Shown here: piece by piece, positions 17,134-29,141 of the stretch
How positions within the stretch are numbered: position 1 is the first letter of the stretch
Layout: each line of letters opens with the position of its first letter
Assembly (NCBI RefSeq): GCF_034541975.1
Contig: NZ_JAVYJM010000001.1
DNA length: 64,000 nt
Source of the DNA: Dermacoccus abyssi
GTDB taxonomy: Bacteria > Actinomycetota > Actinomycetes > Actinomycetales > Dermatophilaceae
Reading direction: 5' to 3' (one strand)
Program-made: the position numbers and the translations under genes
Notes under the pieces: generated by a model
Seen by the model: the letters and a program-made list of their open reading frames with translations, nothing else
What the model was told of the DNA's origin: nothing
Database searches by the model: none

Positions 17134-17247
17134 TGGCGCGTCTTCCGGCCAGGCCCTAGCGGGCCTGTCTCGGTGCGACACGCATCATGGCGCGTCTTCC
17201 GGCGGGACGAGTTCGCAAGCTCACTCGTCCCGCTCGGTGCGACACGC
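17134..17247. repeat. tandem pair of hairpin repeats in the ahcY-mtrA gap
   Basis: Two units (17134-17183 and 17188-17247) share the left flank TGGCGCGTCTTCCGGC and the right flank TCGGTGCGACACGC. The middles differ, but each is a perfect hairpin: AGGCCC/GGGCCT in unit one, GGGACGAGT/ACTCGTCCC in unit two. This looks like a REP/BIME-type intergenic element. The rest of the 471-bp gap, to 17531, shows no gene; it should contain the mtrA promoter. Confidence 0.65.
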
Positions 17248-17531
17248 GGCCGTCCACTTCTCGAGGTGGGCGGCTTTCGTGTGGCTGTCACCTTTCGTGG
17301 TCTAGAGGTGCCCACGGTTCCTTGTGGCAGGTTCGGTCCTGACGGATGGCAGTTCAGGTGCTCAAGGGGCGTCGATGCGGATTGTGTCCCGATCGGCCAA
17401 GCGGCCGCACCCCGACGCGGGGGAGGGTGGGCGCGCCGGGCTCGCGTGCAGCCGCCCACCGTTACCTGTGTGTGACAATGAGCCGGGCGACGCCCGGGCA
17501 CGCCGCCCGAGCATCTTGAAAGGGGCAGATA

Positions 17532-18215
17532 GTGACCAACCGTGTGCTGATTGTTGACGACGACCCGGCACTCGCCGAGATGCTCGGCATCGTCCTGCGC
17601 GGCGAAGGCTACGACGTCTCCCACGTCGCCGACGGCTCCGCAGCGCTCGGGTCCTTCCGCGACTTCAAGCCCGACCTCGTCCTGCTCGACGTCATGCTGC
17701 CCGGCATGAACGGAGTCGAGGTCTGCCGCAAGATCCGCGCCGAATCCGTCGTGCCCATCATCATGCTGACCGCGCGTACCGACACCCTCGACGTCGTGGG
17801 CGGCCTCGAAGCGGGCGCCGACGACTACGTCAGCAAGCCCTTCAAGCCCGCCGAACTCGTCGCCCGAGTCCGCGCCCGCCTGCGCCGTGGAGACAACGAG
17901 CCCGAGATCGTCACCATCGGTGACCTCGTCATCGACCTCGCCGCCCACTCTGTCACCCGCGACGGCGAAGCCATCTCCCTCACGCCGCTCGAGTTCGACC
18001 TCCTTCTCGCCCTCGCCCGCAAGCCCTGGCAGGTCTTCAGCCGCGAGGTGCTCCTCGAGCAGGTCTGGGGCTACCGCCACGCGGCCGACACGCGCCTCGT
18101 CAACGTTCACGTCCAGCGCCTGCGCTCCAAGGTCGAGAAGGACCCCGAGAACCCCGAGATCGTCTTGACCGTCCGCGGAGTCGGATACAAGGCCGGTGCC
18201 GCCCAGCAGTCCTGA
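17532..18215 (+). CDS. mtrA: response regulator MtrA
   Basis: A 227-residue OmpR/PhoB-type regulator. The receiver has an acidic pocket (IVDDD), phosphoacceptor Asp53 in LVLLDVMLPGMNG, Thr in LTARTD and Lys in YVSKPFKP. The winged helix contains SLTPLEFDLLLALARKP and the wing ILTVRGVGYKAG. MtrA is a conserved actinobacterial regulator that couples cell-wall hydrolase genes and division to MtrB signalling. The GTG start follows AAAGGGGCAG; the stop overlaps mtrB by 20 bp, within an mtrA-mtrB-lpqB operon. Confidence 0.96.
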   Translation: MTNRVLIVDDDPALAEMLGIVLRGEGYDVSHVADGSAALGSFRDFKPDLVLLDVMLPGMNGVEVCRKIRAESVVPIIMLTARTDTLDVVGGLEAGADDYVSKPFKPAELVARVRARLRRGDNEPEIVTIGDLVIDLAAHSVTRDGEAISLTPLEFDLLLALARKPWQVFSREVLLEQVWGYRHAADTRLVNVHVQRLRSKVEKDPENPEIVLTVRGVGYKAGAAQQS

Positions 18216-19974
18216 GCGCCGCGGACCCGCCCGACGCGCGCTCTCCGCCGTCGTCTCCGGCGCCCGACGCTTCGCCGCGTTCCTCGGTCGCACGTGGCGG
18301 CGGTCGCTGCACTTCCGCGTCATCAGCCTCACGATGCTCATGGGGCTGACGGTGGTGCTCGCCGTCGGTGCCCTCATGTACCAAGGCATTGCCGACGGTC
18401 TCGTGCGGAGCAAGACCAGCTCCGCCCAGCAGGTCGCGCTGCGCGAGACGGCCGACGTCCAGAACGCCTTCGACGCCACGGACAAGACCGACCTCACCAC
18501 CTTGTACAACCTGTCGCGCGACTCCGTGCGACGCATCTCCAGCCCCCTCGACGACACCTCGCGACTCGTCGTCCTCATGCGGGCCGGTGACAACGCACGC
18601 CCCGGTATCCCGCGCGTCAGCACCGCCGGTGCCGGCGAGATCACGCCCCCCGCCGACGTGCGAGGCGCGCTCGCCCGCGACCCTGCGCACCAGCAGACGA
18701 AGATCATCACCCTCCACCACGCCGACGGCGGTGACGTGCCCGCAGTCATGGTCGGCTCCCGCGTCAACATCCCGAACGCGGGCGCGTACGACCTCTACCT
18801 CGTCTTCCCGATGGACAAGGAAGCCCAGTCGCTCGGCATCGTGCGCAACTCGTTCGCCGCCGGCGGCTTGGGCCTCGTGCTCCTCATCGGTGCCTGTGCC
18901 TATCTCGCGACGAGGCTCGTCGTCACGCCCGTTCGGTCTGCGGCCCACGTCTCCGAACGCCTCGCCGCCGGCAATCTCGACGAGCGCATGCGCGTGCGCG
19001 GCGAGGACGACATCGCCCGTCTCGCGACGAGCTTCAACGCCATGGCCTCCAGCCTGCAGCGTCAGATCGGCCAGCTCGAAGACCTGTCGCACCTGCAACA
19101 GCGCTTCACCTCCGACGTGTCGCACGAACTGCGTACACCGCTGACGACGATCCGCATGGCCGCCGACATGATCCACGACTCCCGCGGTGACTTCGCCGCG
19201 CACGTGGCCCGCTCGTCGGAGCTCCTGTCGAAGGAACTGGACCGGTTCGAAGCGCTGCTGGCCGACCTGCTCGAGATCAGCCGCTTCGACGCCGGTGGCG
19301 CCGTCCTCAGCCGCACTCCCGTGTCGTTCACCGCCCTCGCCGCCGATGTCATCGACATGCACGAGCAACTGGCGCAGAAGCTGGGCGTCAAACTGGTGCT
19401 CGACGCGCCCACCGACGTCGAGGTGCCCATCGATCGCCGCCGTGTCGAGCGCATCCTGCGCAATCTCGTGTCGAACGCCATCGAGCACGGGCAGAACGCG
19501 CCTGTCGTCGTCATCGTCCGCTCGAACGTGACGGCGGTCTCCGTCAGCGTCCGCGACTACGGCATCGGTCTCAAGGAGGGCGAGGCGGACAAGGTCTTCG
19601 ACCGATTCTGGCGGGCCGACCCGGCTCGCGCGCGCACGACCGGGGGCACCGGCCTGGGCCTTTCCATCTCCCTCGAGGACGCACGCCTGCACGACGGTTT
19701 CCTCGAAGCCTGGGGTGCGCCGGGGGAGGGCTCCTGTTTCCGCCTCACCCTGCCGCGCCACCCCGGCATCCCCATCGCCTCGAGCCCCGGGCCGTTGCAG
19801 CCTTCCAGCGTCACCGCGCCCAAGCAGATCGCCAGCGGCACGATGCGCACCTCCGACGGCGGTGCGCGCCTCGTCTCGGGTTACCCGAGCACGATCGGCA
19901 CCAAGAAGGCCACGAACGCGTTGCCCCCGACCCTCGAGGGCGAAGCCGTCGCCCGGCCGAGGAGTGACGAATGA
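18196..19974 (+). CDS. mtrB: sensor histidine kinase MtrB
   Basis: 592 residues. Two membrane helices (about 38-60 and 220-240) flank an extracytoplasmic sensor region. They are followed by a HAMP domain, the HisKA phosphoacceptor in FTSDVSHELRTPLTTIR, and an HATPase with N box RILRNLVSNAIEHG, G1 DYGIGLKEG and G2 GGTGLGLSI. A long Ser/Pro-rich tail of about 80 residues follows the kinase core. The GTG start lies inside the mtrA 3' end, and the ATG of lpqB overlaps its stop, so the three genes are coupled. Confidence 0.95.
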   Translation: MPPSSPERRGPARRALSAVVSGARRFAAFLGRTWRRSLHFRVISLTMLMGLTVVLAVGALMYQGIADGLVRSKTSSAQQVALRETADVQNAFDATDKTDLTTLYNLSRDSVRRISSPLDDTSRLVVLMRAGDNARPGIPRVSTAGAGEITPPADVRGALARDPAHQQTKIITLHHADGGDVPAVMVGSRVNIPNAGAYDLYLVFPMDKEAQSLGIVRNSFAAGGLGLVLLIGACAYLATRLVVTPVRSAAHVSERLAAGNLDERMRVRGEDDIARLATSFNAMASSLQRQIGQLEDLSHLQQRFTSDVSHELRTPLTTIRMAADMIHDSRGDFAAHVARSSELLSKELDRFEALLADLLEISRFDAGGAVLSRTPVSFTALAADVIDMHEQLAQKLGVKLVLDAPTDVEVPIDRRRVERILRNLVSNAIEHGQNAPVVVIVRSNVTAVSVSVRDYGIGLKEGEADKVFDRFWRADPARARTTGGTGLGLSISLEDARLHDGFLEAWGAPGEGSCFRLTLPRHPGIPIASSPGPLQPSSVTAPKQIASGTMRTSDGGARLVSGYPSTIGTKKATNALPPTLEGEAVARPRSDE

Positions 19975-21770
19975 GCCGCCTCAGCCGTCCAGCGCGTCTG
20001 TCCGCGCTCACCCTCGCCGCAGTCATCACTCTCAGCGGGTGCATTGGCCTGCCCTCGACGACGGGGGTGCGCGCCGGTCAGGCCGTCGACGCCGGAGCCG
20101 TCGACGAGCCGCTCGCCGTGGAGCCGCTCACGGCGTCCTCCTTCGACGATCCGCGCTCCATCGCCACGGGGTTCGTGCGGGCACAGATGTCGTCGCAGGA
20201 CAACCACGCAGCGGCTCGCACCTTCCTGACGGCCGAAGCCTCCACCGCGTGGAAGCCGGGTTCCGCCGTGACCGTTTTCAGTGGAGAGAGCGACATCGTC
20301 GCCACCCGACCGGAGACGGGCAAGGTTCGGCTGCGGATTCCCGTCGTCGCGACGATCTCTCCGGACGGTCACCTCGAGCGCTCCGATCAGTACGAGCGAA
20401 CCCTCGAGTTCTCCGTCCGCGAGACCTCCGCAGGATGGCGCCTCACCGACCTGCCGCCGAACCTCGGCGTGTGGATGAGCGACTCGGATGTCACCCGTCT
20501 CTTCACGAAGGCGAACGTCTACTATCCGGCCCGCCACGGACGGGTCCTCATCGCCGACCCCCGCGTCCTGCCACGTCAGGGCCTTGCGACGGCGCTCGCC
20601 CGAGCTTCCTTGTCCGCGCCGCCCGCATGGCTCGAACCGGCCGTCGAACAGAGCGCTCCCGACGGCACACGTCTCGCCGTGGACGCCGTGCCCGTTCGCG
20701 AGGGCACCGCCCAGGTCGACCTGTCCAAGCAGGCCAGCGGCGCTGACAACGCCCAGCGCACGGCGTTGTGGGCCGCCATGACCGCCACCCTTCTTCAGGC
20801 ACCCGAGGTGGGCACGCTGAACCTCACGGTGGGCGCCACTCGCTTGGAGGCCGAGAACCTTCCCAGCACGGTCGACGAGGTCTCGGACGTGGGATATCGC
20901 CTCCCGACCGGGGGCGTCGACACCGTCATCTCCCGCAGCGGCACCTACCTTGCCTGGACGCAGGCGTCGGCGAACGACGCCGTCTCGGGCACGACGAAAG
21001 CAGCGGCGCGCGGGCGACCGTCGCTTCCCGCCGTCGAGGCGAACTGGACGTTCCTGGCAGCGGGCCAAGGAGGACGTCAGATCGCGGCGGTCTCGAAGGA
21101 CCGCACCTCGATCAGACGATGGGTCAACGGCAGCGCCGTCACGCTCGACTCGCTCGGTACCGATCTGGTACGCCCCGCGTTCGATGCCAGCGGCTGGCTG
21201 TGGACCGCCGGGCACGCGTTCTCCAACGCGGAGTCGGGAAGGTCCGACTCGAAGGTGCGCGACGCGTCGGTGTGGGCCGTCGACACGTCCGCGAGTGAGG
21301 CCGGCGCGGCCCCGGTGCGGCTGCAGGTGCCGTGGCTCGGCGAAGGCGAGGTTGAGTCGCTGAGCATGTCCCCCGAGGGCCAACGTCTCGCCATGATCGT
21401 CAAGGACCCGAAGGGGCGCCGCGCCGTTCTGGCAGCGGTGGAACGTGACGCGAAGGGCCGCCCCGTCCGCCTCGGTCCGGCCCACGTCGCGGCCCGGGGC
21501 GTGAAGAACCCGACGAGCATCGTGTGGGCAGACGCGACGAGCCTCGCGGTCCTCGGCACGATCGACGGGACGAAGCGACCGGCGCTGCAGACGATCGACG
21601 ACGTCGTCGAGCCGCTCGCCGTCGTGCGTCACGGCGACGGACTCGCGAGCACGCTGCGTGGCTCCGACGGGCTGTTCGTCCGGACGTCGAACCAGACAGT
21701 TTTCACACGGCTGGGCTCGTCGTGGAGCAGCTTTCTCTCGCGTGGGGACGTCATCGTCCCCAACCCGTGA
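19971..21770 (+). CDS. lpqB: lipoprotein LpqB, modulator of MtrAB
   Basis: 599 residues with a signal peptide and lipobox ITLSGC (Cys24). A GerMN domain lies at about 200-300 (ARASLSAPPAWLEP region), followed by a beta-propeller-like C-terminal domain with repeated Trp/Asp motifs. In mycobacteria LpqB contacts the MtrB sensor domain and tunes signalling. The ATGA overlap with mtrB is the standard arrangement. Length is normal. Confidence 0.94.
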   Translation: MSRLSRPARLSALTLAAVITLSGCIGLPSTTGVRAGQAVDAGAVDEPLAVEPLTASSFDDPRSIATGFVRAQMSSQDNHAAARTFLTAEASTAWKPGSAVTVFSGESDIVATRPETGKVRLRIPVVATISPDGHLERSDQYERTLEFSVRETSAGWRLTDLPPNLGVWMSDSDVTRLFTKANVYYPARHGRVLIADPRVLPRQGLATALARASLSAPPAWLEPAVEQSAPDGTRLAVDAVPVREGTAQVDLSKQASGADNAQRTALWAAMTATLLQAPEVGTLNLTVGATRLEAENLPSTVDEVSDVGYRLPTGGVDTVISRSGTYLAWTQASANDAVSGTTKAAARGRPSLPAVEANWTFLAAGQGGRQIAAVSKDRTSIRRWVNGSAVTLDSLGTDLVRPAFDASGWLWTAGHAFSNAESGRSDSKVRDASVWAVDTSASEAGAAPVRLQVPWLGEGEVESLSMSPEGQRLAMIVKDPKGRRAVLAAVERDAKGRPVRLGPAHVAARGVKNPTSIVWADATSLAVLGTIDGTKRPALQTIDDVVEPLAVVRHGDGLASTLRGSDGLFVRTSNQTVFTRLGSSWSSFLSRGDVIVPNP

Positions 21771-21866
21771 CGGGAGATACGTCCCACCACGTCGTCGGAC
21801 CGGCCTTTCCACAACCCGTCGCTGTTCTCGGCTGCGCCTGGGGTCCCCAAGGCGCGACCGTGAGGC

Positions 21867-22628
21867 ATGCGTCCCAGCCCGTTCGTGCACGAGGATTCCC
21901 GATCGCCGCTTCGTCGAGCGCTCGCGGAGCTCCTCGATCTCGCGTGGCCGGTCACCTGTGCCGGGTGCGAACGCTGGTCCACGCCGTGGTGTGAGGCATG
22001 CGCTCGGGCAACGCGGCTCGAACTCCTGCGAGTCCGTCCCAGCCTCGCGCCACACCTCGTCGTCCATGCGGCCACGCCGTTCGAAGGTGCCGTGCGTCGT
22101 GGGGTGACCGTGTTCAAGGACGAGGGCCGCAGTGACCTCGCGCCCGTTCTCGGCGTCCTGCTGCGCGCCGCTGTCGCGGCGGCGCTCGCGGAGTACGTCG
22201 ACGGGGAGCGGCCGATCCCGAGGAGGTGGTTGCTCACCCCAGTCCCGTCGTCGCCCGCCGCGACGCGCGCCCGCGGCCGCTTCCCTCTCGGGGAGGTGGT
22301 GCGTGCATCGCTGCACAGCGATCGAGCAGGTGCCGAGCAGCGGACGCTTGTCGAAGCTTCTCTGCTTCGCGCCTCGCGACGCACGGTCGACCAGTCCCAC
22401 CTCACCCGAGCCCAGCGCAGCGCCAACGTCGCCGGAGCCTTCGCTTTGGCCGGCGCCCGCGAGGCCCATGCGCCGGAGGAGTGCGGCGTCGTCCTCGTCG
22501 ATGACGTCGTCACCAGCGGCGCCACTCTGGCCTCGGCTCACGGTGTCCTCGTGCGCGGTGGGTACGACCCTGTCCTTCTCGCGGCGGTCGCCGCGACGCC
22601 CGACGCGGGTGTCCGGGGCGACGCCTGA
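21867..22628 (+). CDS. ComF family phosphoribosyltransferase-like protein
   Basis: A 253-residue protein with an N-terminal zinc-finger pattern (TCAGCERWSTPWCEAC), central VFKDEGRSDLAP, and the C-terminal PRPP-binding loop VVLVDDVVTSGATLASA. ComF proteins are associated with DNA uptake in competent bacteria; in actinobacteria the gene normally follows lpqB and its role is unclear. LTRAQRSANVAGAF is the family block preceding the PRT loop. Confidence 0.9.
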   Translation: MRPSPFVHEDSRSPLRRALAELLDLAWPVTCAGCERWSTPWCEACARATRLELLRVRPSLAPHLVVHAATPFEGAVRRGVTVFKDEGRSDLAPVLGVLLRAAVAAALAEYVDGERPIPRRWLLTPVPSSPAATRARGRFPLGEVVRASLHSDRAGAEQRTLVEASLLRASRRTVDQSHLTRAQRSANVAGAFALAGAREAHAPEECGVVLVDDVVTSGATLASAHGVLVRGGYDPVLLAAVAATPDAGVRGDA

Positions 22629-22831
22629 GACGTCCGTGGTCCTGGGCACGTCACGCGCTGTTCTTCGGATCGTCACGAAACCCTGGTGTGGGTCCCCTCA
22701 CAGGTCTAGCGTGGAGTCACGATCCACTCCTGGCAGGAGGTGATGCACTCAGTTCCCTGGGCGGCGCCGTGAATGTGCCCGGCCCCGCCGACTCACGCAG
22801 CATCAGTTCTTGGCCTGAGGAGGTCATTCCC

Positions 22832-23476
22832 ATGGAGATCACCGTTACCGGTCGCCACGTCGAGGTTCCCGCCCGCTTCCACCGCCACGCGGAGGAAAAG
22901 CTGGCGAAGGTTCCGCAGCTCGACCCGCGCGTCGTGCGCTGTGACGTCGTCGTCACGCACGAACCGAACCCGCGACGTGCGAAAGAGGCGTACCGCATCG
23001 AGGTGACCTGCCGCGCCAAGCGCTCGGTCATCCGAGCTGAGGCAGCGGCCGACGAGGAGTACGCGGCACTCGATCTCGTCATGGCCAAGCTGGGTGAGCG
23101 TCTGCGTCGCCAGCACGACCGCAGGCGTGTGCACCGCGGCCACGCGCGCCCCACCTCCGTCGCCGAGGCAACGGCCGACCTCGGGCTGCTCGAGGTCATG
23201 CCCGACCTCAGCGACAACGCGGACGAAGCACCCGCTGCGCTCGGACAGGACCCGGACTGCCCGGTCCAGCTGCGTGAGAAGGTTCACCAGAGTGCGCCCA
23301 TGAACGTCGACGAAGCTCTGCGCGAAATGGAACTCGTCGGCCACGACTTCTACCTCTACCAGGACAAGGAGACGGGGCGTCCCAGCCTCGTCTACCGCCG
23401 TCGCGGTTGGTCCTACGGCGTCATCCACCTCGACGTGACCGAGGAGGTCGCGCACGACGACGAGGCCACCGCCTGA
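22832..23476 (+). CDS. hpf: long-form ribosome hibernation promoting factor
   Basis: 214 residues: an N-terminal S30AE/YfiA domain (MEITVTGRHVEVPARF; YRIEVTCRAKRSVIRAEA) and the C-terminal dimerisation domain of long HPF (MNVDEALREMELVGHDFYLY, TGRPSLVYRRRGWSYGVI). Long HPF dimerises 70S ribosomes into inactive 100S particles in stationary phase. ATG 22832 has a strong ribosome site (GAGGAGGT at 22817-22824), which settles the start against the longer upstream frame. Placement just before secA is standard in actinobacteria. Confidence 0.95.
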   Translation: MEITVTGRHVEVPARFHRHAEEKLAKVPQLDPRVVRCDVVVTHEPNPRRAKEAYRIEVTCRAKRSVIRAEAAADEEYAALDLVMAKLGERLRRQHDRRRVHRGHARPTSVAEATADLGLLEVMPDLSDNADEAPAALGQDPDCPVQLREKVHQSAPMNVDEALREMELVGHDFYLYQDKETGRPSLVYRRRGWSYGVIHLDVTEEVAHDDEATA

Positions 23477-23491
23477 GACCGGCGGACTCGA

Positions 23492-23530
23492 CCGCGGGGC
23501 CGTTCGCACACCGTGCGGGCGGTCCCGCGG
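23492..23530 (+). terminator. hairpin after hpf
   Basis: CCGCGGG and CCCGCGG arms with an inner TTCGCAC/GTGCGG-type pairing lie 15 bp after the hpf stop. The stem is interrupted, so it is a moderate candidate. Confidence 0.5.
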
Positions 23531-23570
23531 CCGTTCGCCCCCAGGGTCGCTCCCGTGAGGATCGGTGACA

Positions 23571-24137
23571 ATGGAGCGCATGTCAGGTGATGTCGTCGCG
23601 ACCATCGTGGTCGAAGACCGGCAGATCGCGGTGCACGAGCCCTCGTCCATCGCTTCCCTTCGACGCCTTGTCGCACTCGCCCGTACGGAGGACGTCGCGG
23701 CGGTCGTCGATCCGGCCGACGAAGCAGTCCTGGAACGACTGGTCGGCGCCGGTGTTGCAGCCTTCTTCCCCTACGTGCCCTCGCACGACGAACTGACCGA
23801 GGCCGCCGGGGCGCTCGCGGTCGCGGGCAGTTATGCCCACCCTGACCTCACCCAGTCGTTGCTGCGTCTGGCGCGACGGGCTCTGCGGCCGGACAGCGTG
23901 CTCGACGTCCTGACCGCGCGTGAAGTCGAAGTCCTCCGCCTGCTCGCCGGTGGACAGGCCAACCGCGCCATCGCGGCGCGCCTGTTCATCTCGGAGCACA
24001 CCGTGCGCAATCACCTCGCGCGCATCTACCGCAAACTCGACGTCACGACGCGTCGGGAAGCGGTCGACCTGACCCGCGAGGCGTTGTCGGACGCCTCGCC
24101 GCGGGAGGGGCGCGAGGGGCGCCGCCCGAGCGACTAG
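23571..24137 (+). CDS. LuxR-type helix-turn-helix regulator with degenerate receiver
   Basis: 188 residues. The C-terminal 65 are a LuxR/NarL DNA-binding domain (LTAREVEVLRLLAGG, ARLFISEHTVRNHLARIYRKLDVTTR). The N-terminal 110 residues have receiver-like alternation (VVATIVVEDRQIAV; DVAAVVDPADEAVL; VAAFFPYVPSHDEL) but lack the paired Asp, the phosphoacceptor and the Lys of a working receiver. It is probably a phosphorylation-independent or orphan regulator between hpf and secA. ATG at 23571 and 23580, and GTG 23565, are all possible starts. Confidence 0.8.
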   Translation: MERMSGDVVATIVVEDRQIAVHEPSSIASLRRLVALARTEDVAAVVDPADEAVLERLVGAGVAAFFPYVPSHDELTEAAGALAVAGSYAHPDLTQSLLRLARRALRPDSVLDVLTAREVEVLRLLAGGQANRAIAARLFISEHTVRNHLARIYRKLDVTTRREAVDLTREALSDASPREGREGRRPSD

Positions 24138-24231
24138 GCTTAGGGAACTGTGCGTCCGTCTCGGGCGTACTACGTCAGTGTGAGGCCGCGGGCCGCTGCC
24201 CTCACCGACCATCGATCTACGGAGTTGTCGA

Positions 24232-26982
<2,751 letters not shown>

Positions 26983-26999
26983 TCGCGATCGCGGCCACC

Positions 27000-27536
27000 T
27001 CAGAGCATTTCGAGCACCGTGACGACCCATCGGCCGTCGGTGCCGTTGAGGCGTAGAGCGATGGGCGTCGGACGACCGCCGATGCGTGCGACGACCGCTG
27101 CCTCGGCCACCCCGTCGCACGGTTCGCAGACCCGTACTCGGCGCACCCGCGTCAGGCCGGCACGCGGGCCGCGCCGTAGGGCGGTGCGGTAGCGGCGCGT
27201 CAGACGGCCGAGCACGTCGGCGTCGACGTGCCGCGACAGTTGCGTGGGCGGCCTTCGTCCGTCGAGGCATTCGACGAGTGCCAGGGCGAATCGTTGGACC
27301 CACACGCGTGCATCGGGGAGCGCGGCCGACGGCGTGTGCTGTGGTCCGAACATGGGGTCGACGTCCTCGTCCACGCCGCAACGTCGCGCGTAGTCCGTGG
27401 CCAGGCGTGCCCGGAGCTCGCCGGCTGTGGGTGCGGCGAGTTCACCGCGCAGCACTGCGCTCACCTCCTCAGAGCTGAGCACCGGTGGCATCTGGTTGGG
27501 ACGTCGCTCGCCGACCCGTTGCAACGTGGTGGTCAT
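27000..27536 (-). CDS. Rv3235-like protein (DUF6459 type)
   Basis: 178 residues. The C-terminal half has the family pattern RVRRVRVCEPCDGVAEAAVV, then ARIGGRPTPIALRL and WVVTVLEML. It matches the Rv3235-like actinobacterial family encoded beside secA; the function is unknown. The start overlaps the LysM gene stop by 4 bp, so it is the second gene of a reverse operon convergent with secA. Confidence 0.75.
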   Translation of the reverse strand: MTTTLQRVGERRPNQMPPVLSSEEVSAVLRGELAAPTAGELRARLATDYARRCGVDEDVDPMFGPQHTPSAALPDARVWVQRFALALVECLDGRRPPTQLSRHVDADVLGRLTRRYRTALRRGPRAGLTRVRRVRVCEPCDGVAEAAVVARIGGRPTPIALRLNGTDGRWVVTVLEML

Positions 27537-28345
27537 CGGAGCGCTCCCACGGTCGCGCCGGGCACGCGAAGCACGTCGCCGACCTGGATGACGTCCGGGT
27601 TCGCCCGGAGGTCCGGATTGGCCTGGATCCAGGTGCCCACGGCGTCGGCCACGAGTTCAGCCGGGGCTCCTTCCGGGAGGTGCGCCGCCGCGATGGACCA
27701 CAGGTTCTGTCCTCGAAGGACCACGTGCGTACCGGTCTCGGCGGCGCGTCCTGAAGGTACGACGAGGCGACAGCTGTGACCGTCCGCGGCTCGTGACGAG
27801 GGCACCCAGCCAGGCTCGGGCGCAGACCGACACTCCTGCGGCACCGTGTGGGAATCCGACGTGGGTGGTATCGCAAAGTCAGGTGTGGTCGAGGGCGACC
27901 CGTCGGGCACCTGTGGCGCGAAGTCGGGGGAGGGAGCCTGCGTCGTCGCTGTGACCGAGACGCCCGCGACGGGTGTGGCGCTCGCCGCCGCTGCACCGGA
28001 CCCGACGAATGCAGCCAGGGCGAGGAAGAGCGAAGCGGCTCGTGCCCTCGCCGGGTTGCGGTGAGCTCGCTCCGTCGAGCCGTGTGCACCCGGTTCGGGG
28101 CGTGAACCCGGAGTCGCGAGGATGTCCAGGGCGGCTGCGCCACACACCCAGGCCAGTCGGACGAGACAGGCGCCGGCCAGCGCGACGAACACCGAAGCCA
28201 CGGCCTCGTCCGTCGTCTGTTGTGCCCGAGTTCCGAGCAGGTGTACGGCCGCCCACACGGCGCCGCCGAAGCACACTGCGGAGGCGCCGCATGCGAACGT
28301 CGCCGCGAGCCGTCGCTCGCCGGCAGTGGTGTGAGTGGTCATCAT
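27533..28345 (-). CDS. membrane protein with C-terminal LysM domain
   Basis: 270 residues. Three hydrophobic segments lie at the N-terminal side (LAATFACGASAVCFGGAVWA; VFVALAGACLVRLAWVCGAAAL; AASLFLALAAFVGSGAAAA), followed by a Pro/Ser/Thr-rich extracytoplasmic linker. The C-terminal LysM module (about 215-265) contains HVVLRGQNLWSIAAAHLP and PDVIQVGDVLRVPG. LysM binds peptidoglycan or chitin-like glycans. It probably anchors to the wall; there is no catalytic domain. Two ATGs (28345 and 28342) are possible starts. Confidence 0.8.
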   Translation of the reverse strand: MMTTHTTAGERRLAATFACGASAVCFGGAVWAAVHLLGTRAQQTTDEAVASVFVALAGACLVRLAWVCGAAALDILATPGSRPEPGAHGSTERAHRNPARARAASLFLALAAFVGSGAAAASATPVAGVSVTATTQAPSPDFAPQVPDGSPSTTPDFAIPPTSDSHTVPQECRSAPEPGWVPSSRAADGHSCRLVVPSGRAAETGTHVVLRGQNLWSIAAAHLPEGAPAELVADAVGTWIQANPDLRANPDVIQVGDVLRVPGATVGALR

Positions 28346-28558
28346 GTCGCCTCTCTCGTGAATCGCGCCGGAGTCGTTCGAGGTGTTCCGACCGATCTTC
28401 TTCGCTGCTGATGAAGGTCACTCTATGGCGAACAGTGACAAATGATGTCGATTAATGACGAGCAATGTTTAGCGATGCCTGAGCGATGTGCGCGGTCAGC
28501 CCTCGATGCGGCACCGGAGAATCCCCGCTCGCCCGCGAGTCCGGGCTAGCGTTCAGCC

Positions 28559-29134
28559 ATGCGCATGGACAGGTTGCTCGCCGATCTCGAGGCAGCGGAG
28601 GCTGCCCGACGCGCAGCACAGAGACGTGTCGAGATCGCTGAGGGCGTCCGCGCCGAACGGGCCGCCGTCACACTGGAGGACCGGCTGCGCGGCTCGCTCG
28701 GTTCCGACGTCGAGGTCGTTGCTGCGGCGCATCCGGTGCGGGGGCGACTCGTCGAGGTGGCCAGGGGGTGGATCGCGCTGGATCGCAGTACCAGGAAGGA
28801 CGTGGTGCTCGGAGTCGACGACCTCGCGCGCCCGGGCTCCGTCGTGGTGGCCACCGCCGCGCTCGAGAGCGCTACCGGTCTGCGTGCCTCGCACCACAAG
28901 GACGATGCGCCGAGTGTGGGACGAACCTGGGGCTCGCTGCTCCGGGCGCTCGCCCGCTCACGAGTCACCGTCGTGTGGCGGACGACGAGTGGAGACGAGT
29001 TCACAGGTCTCGTCGATGCGGTCGGCGTCGATCACGCCGTGGTGAGACGCTCCGCAGGAACACCGGTCGTCCTGACGACACAGGCTGTGGCGTGCATCGA
29101 GGTGGGAGCCCGTCGGGGCGAGGACTACCGCTGA
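28559..29134 (+). CDS. conserved hypothetical protein
   Basis: A 191-residue soluble protein with a basic coiled N-terminal helix (LADLEAAEAARRAAQRRVEIAEG), followed by a beta-rich domain suggesting an Sm-like or small-barrel fold (VEVVAAAHPVRGRLVEVARGW; VVWRTTSGDEFTGLVDAVG; HAVVRRSAGTPVVLTTQAV). I do not recognise a named family. It lies 7 bp from the convergent HTH gene. The 213-bp divergent gap upstream (28346-28558) is AT-rich for this genome and probably holds promoters for it and the LysM operon. Confidence 0.7.
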   Translation: MRMDRLLADLEAAEAARRAAQRRVEIAEGVRAERAAVTLEDRLRGSLGSDVEVVAAAHPVRGRLVEVARGWIALDRSTRKDVVLGVDDLARPGSVVVATAALESATGLRASHHKDDAPSVGRTWGSLLRALARSRVTVVWRTTSGDEFTGLVDAVGVDHAVVRRSAGTPVVLTTQAVACIEVGARRGEDYR

Positions 29135-29141
29135 ACGAGCG

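Noticed and set aside
15690..18770. 1026-codon open frame on the minus strand
   Set aside because: It lies fully opposite ahcY, mtrA and mtrB, is strongly skewed in composition and has no recognisable motif. It is a high-GC shadow frame.
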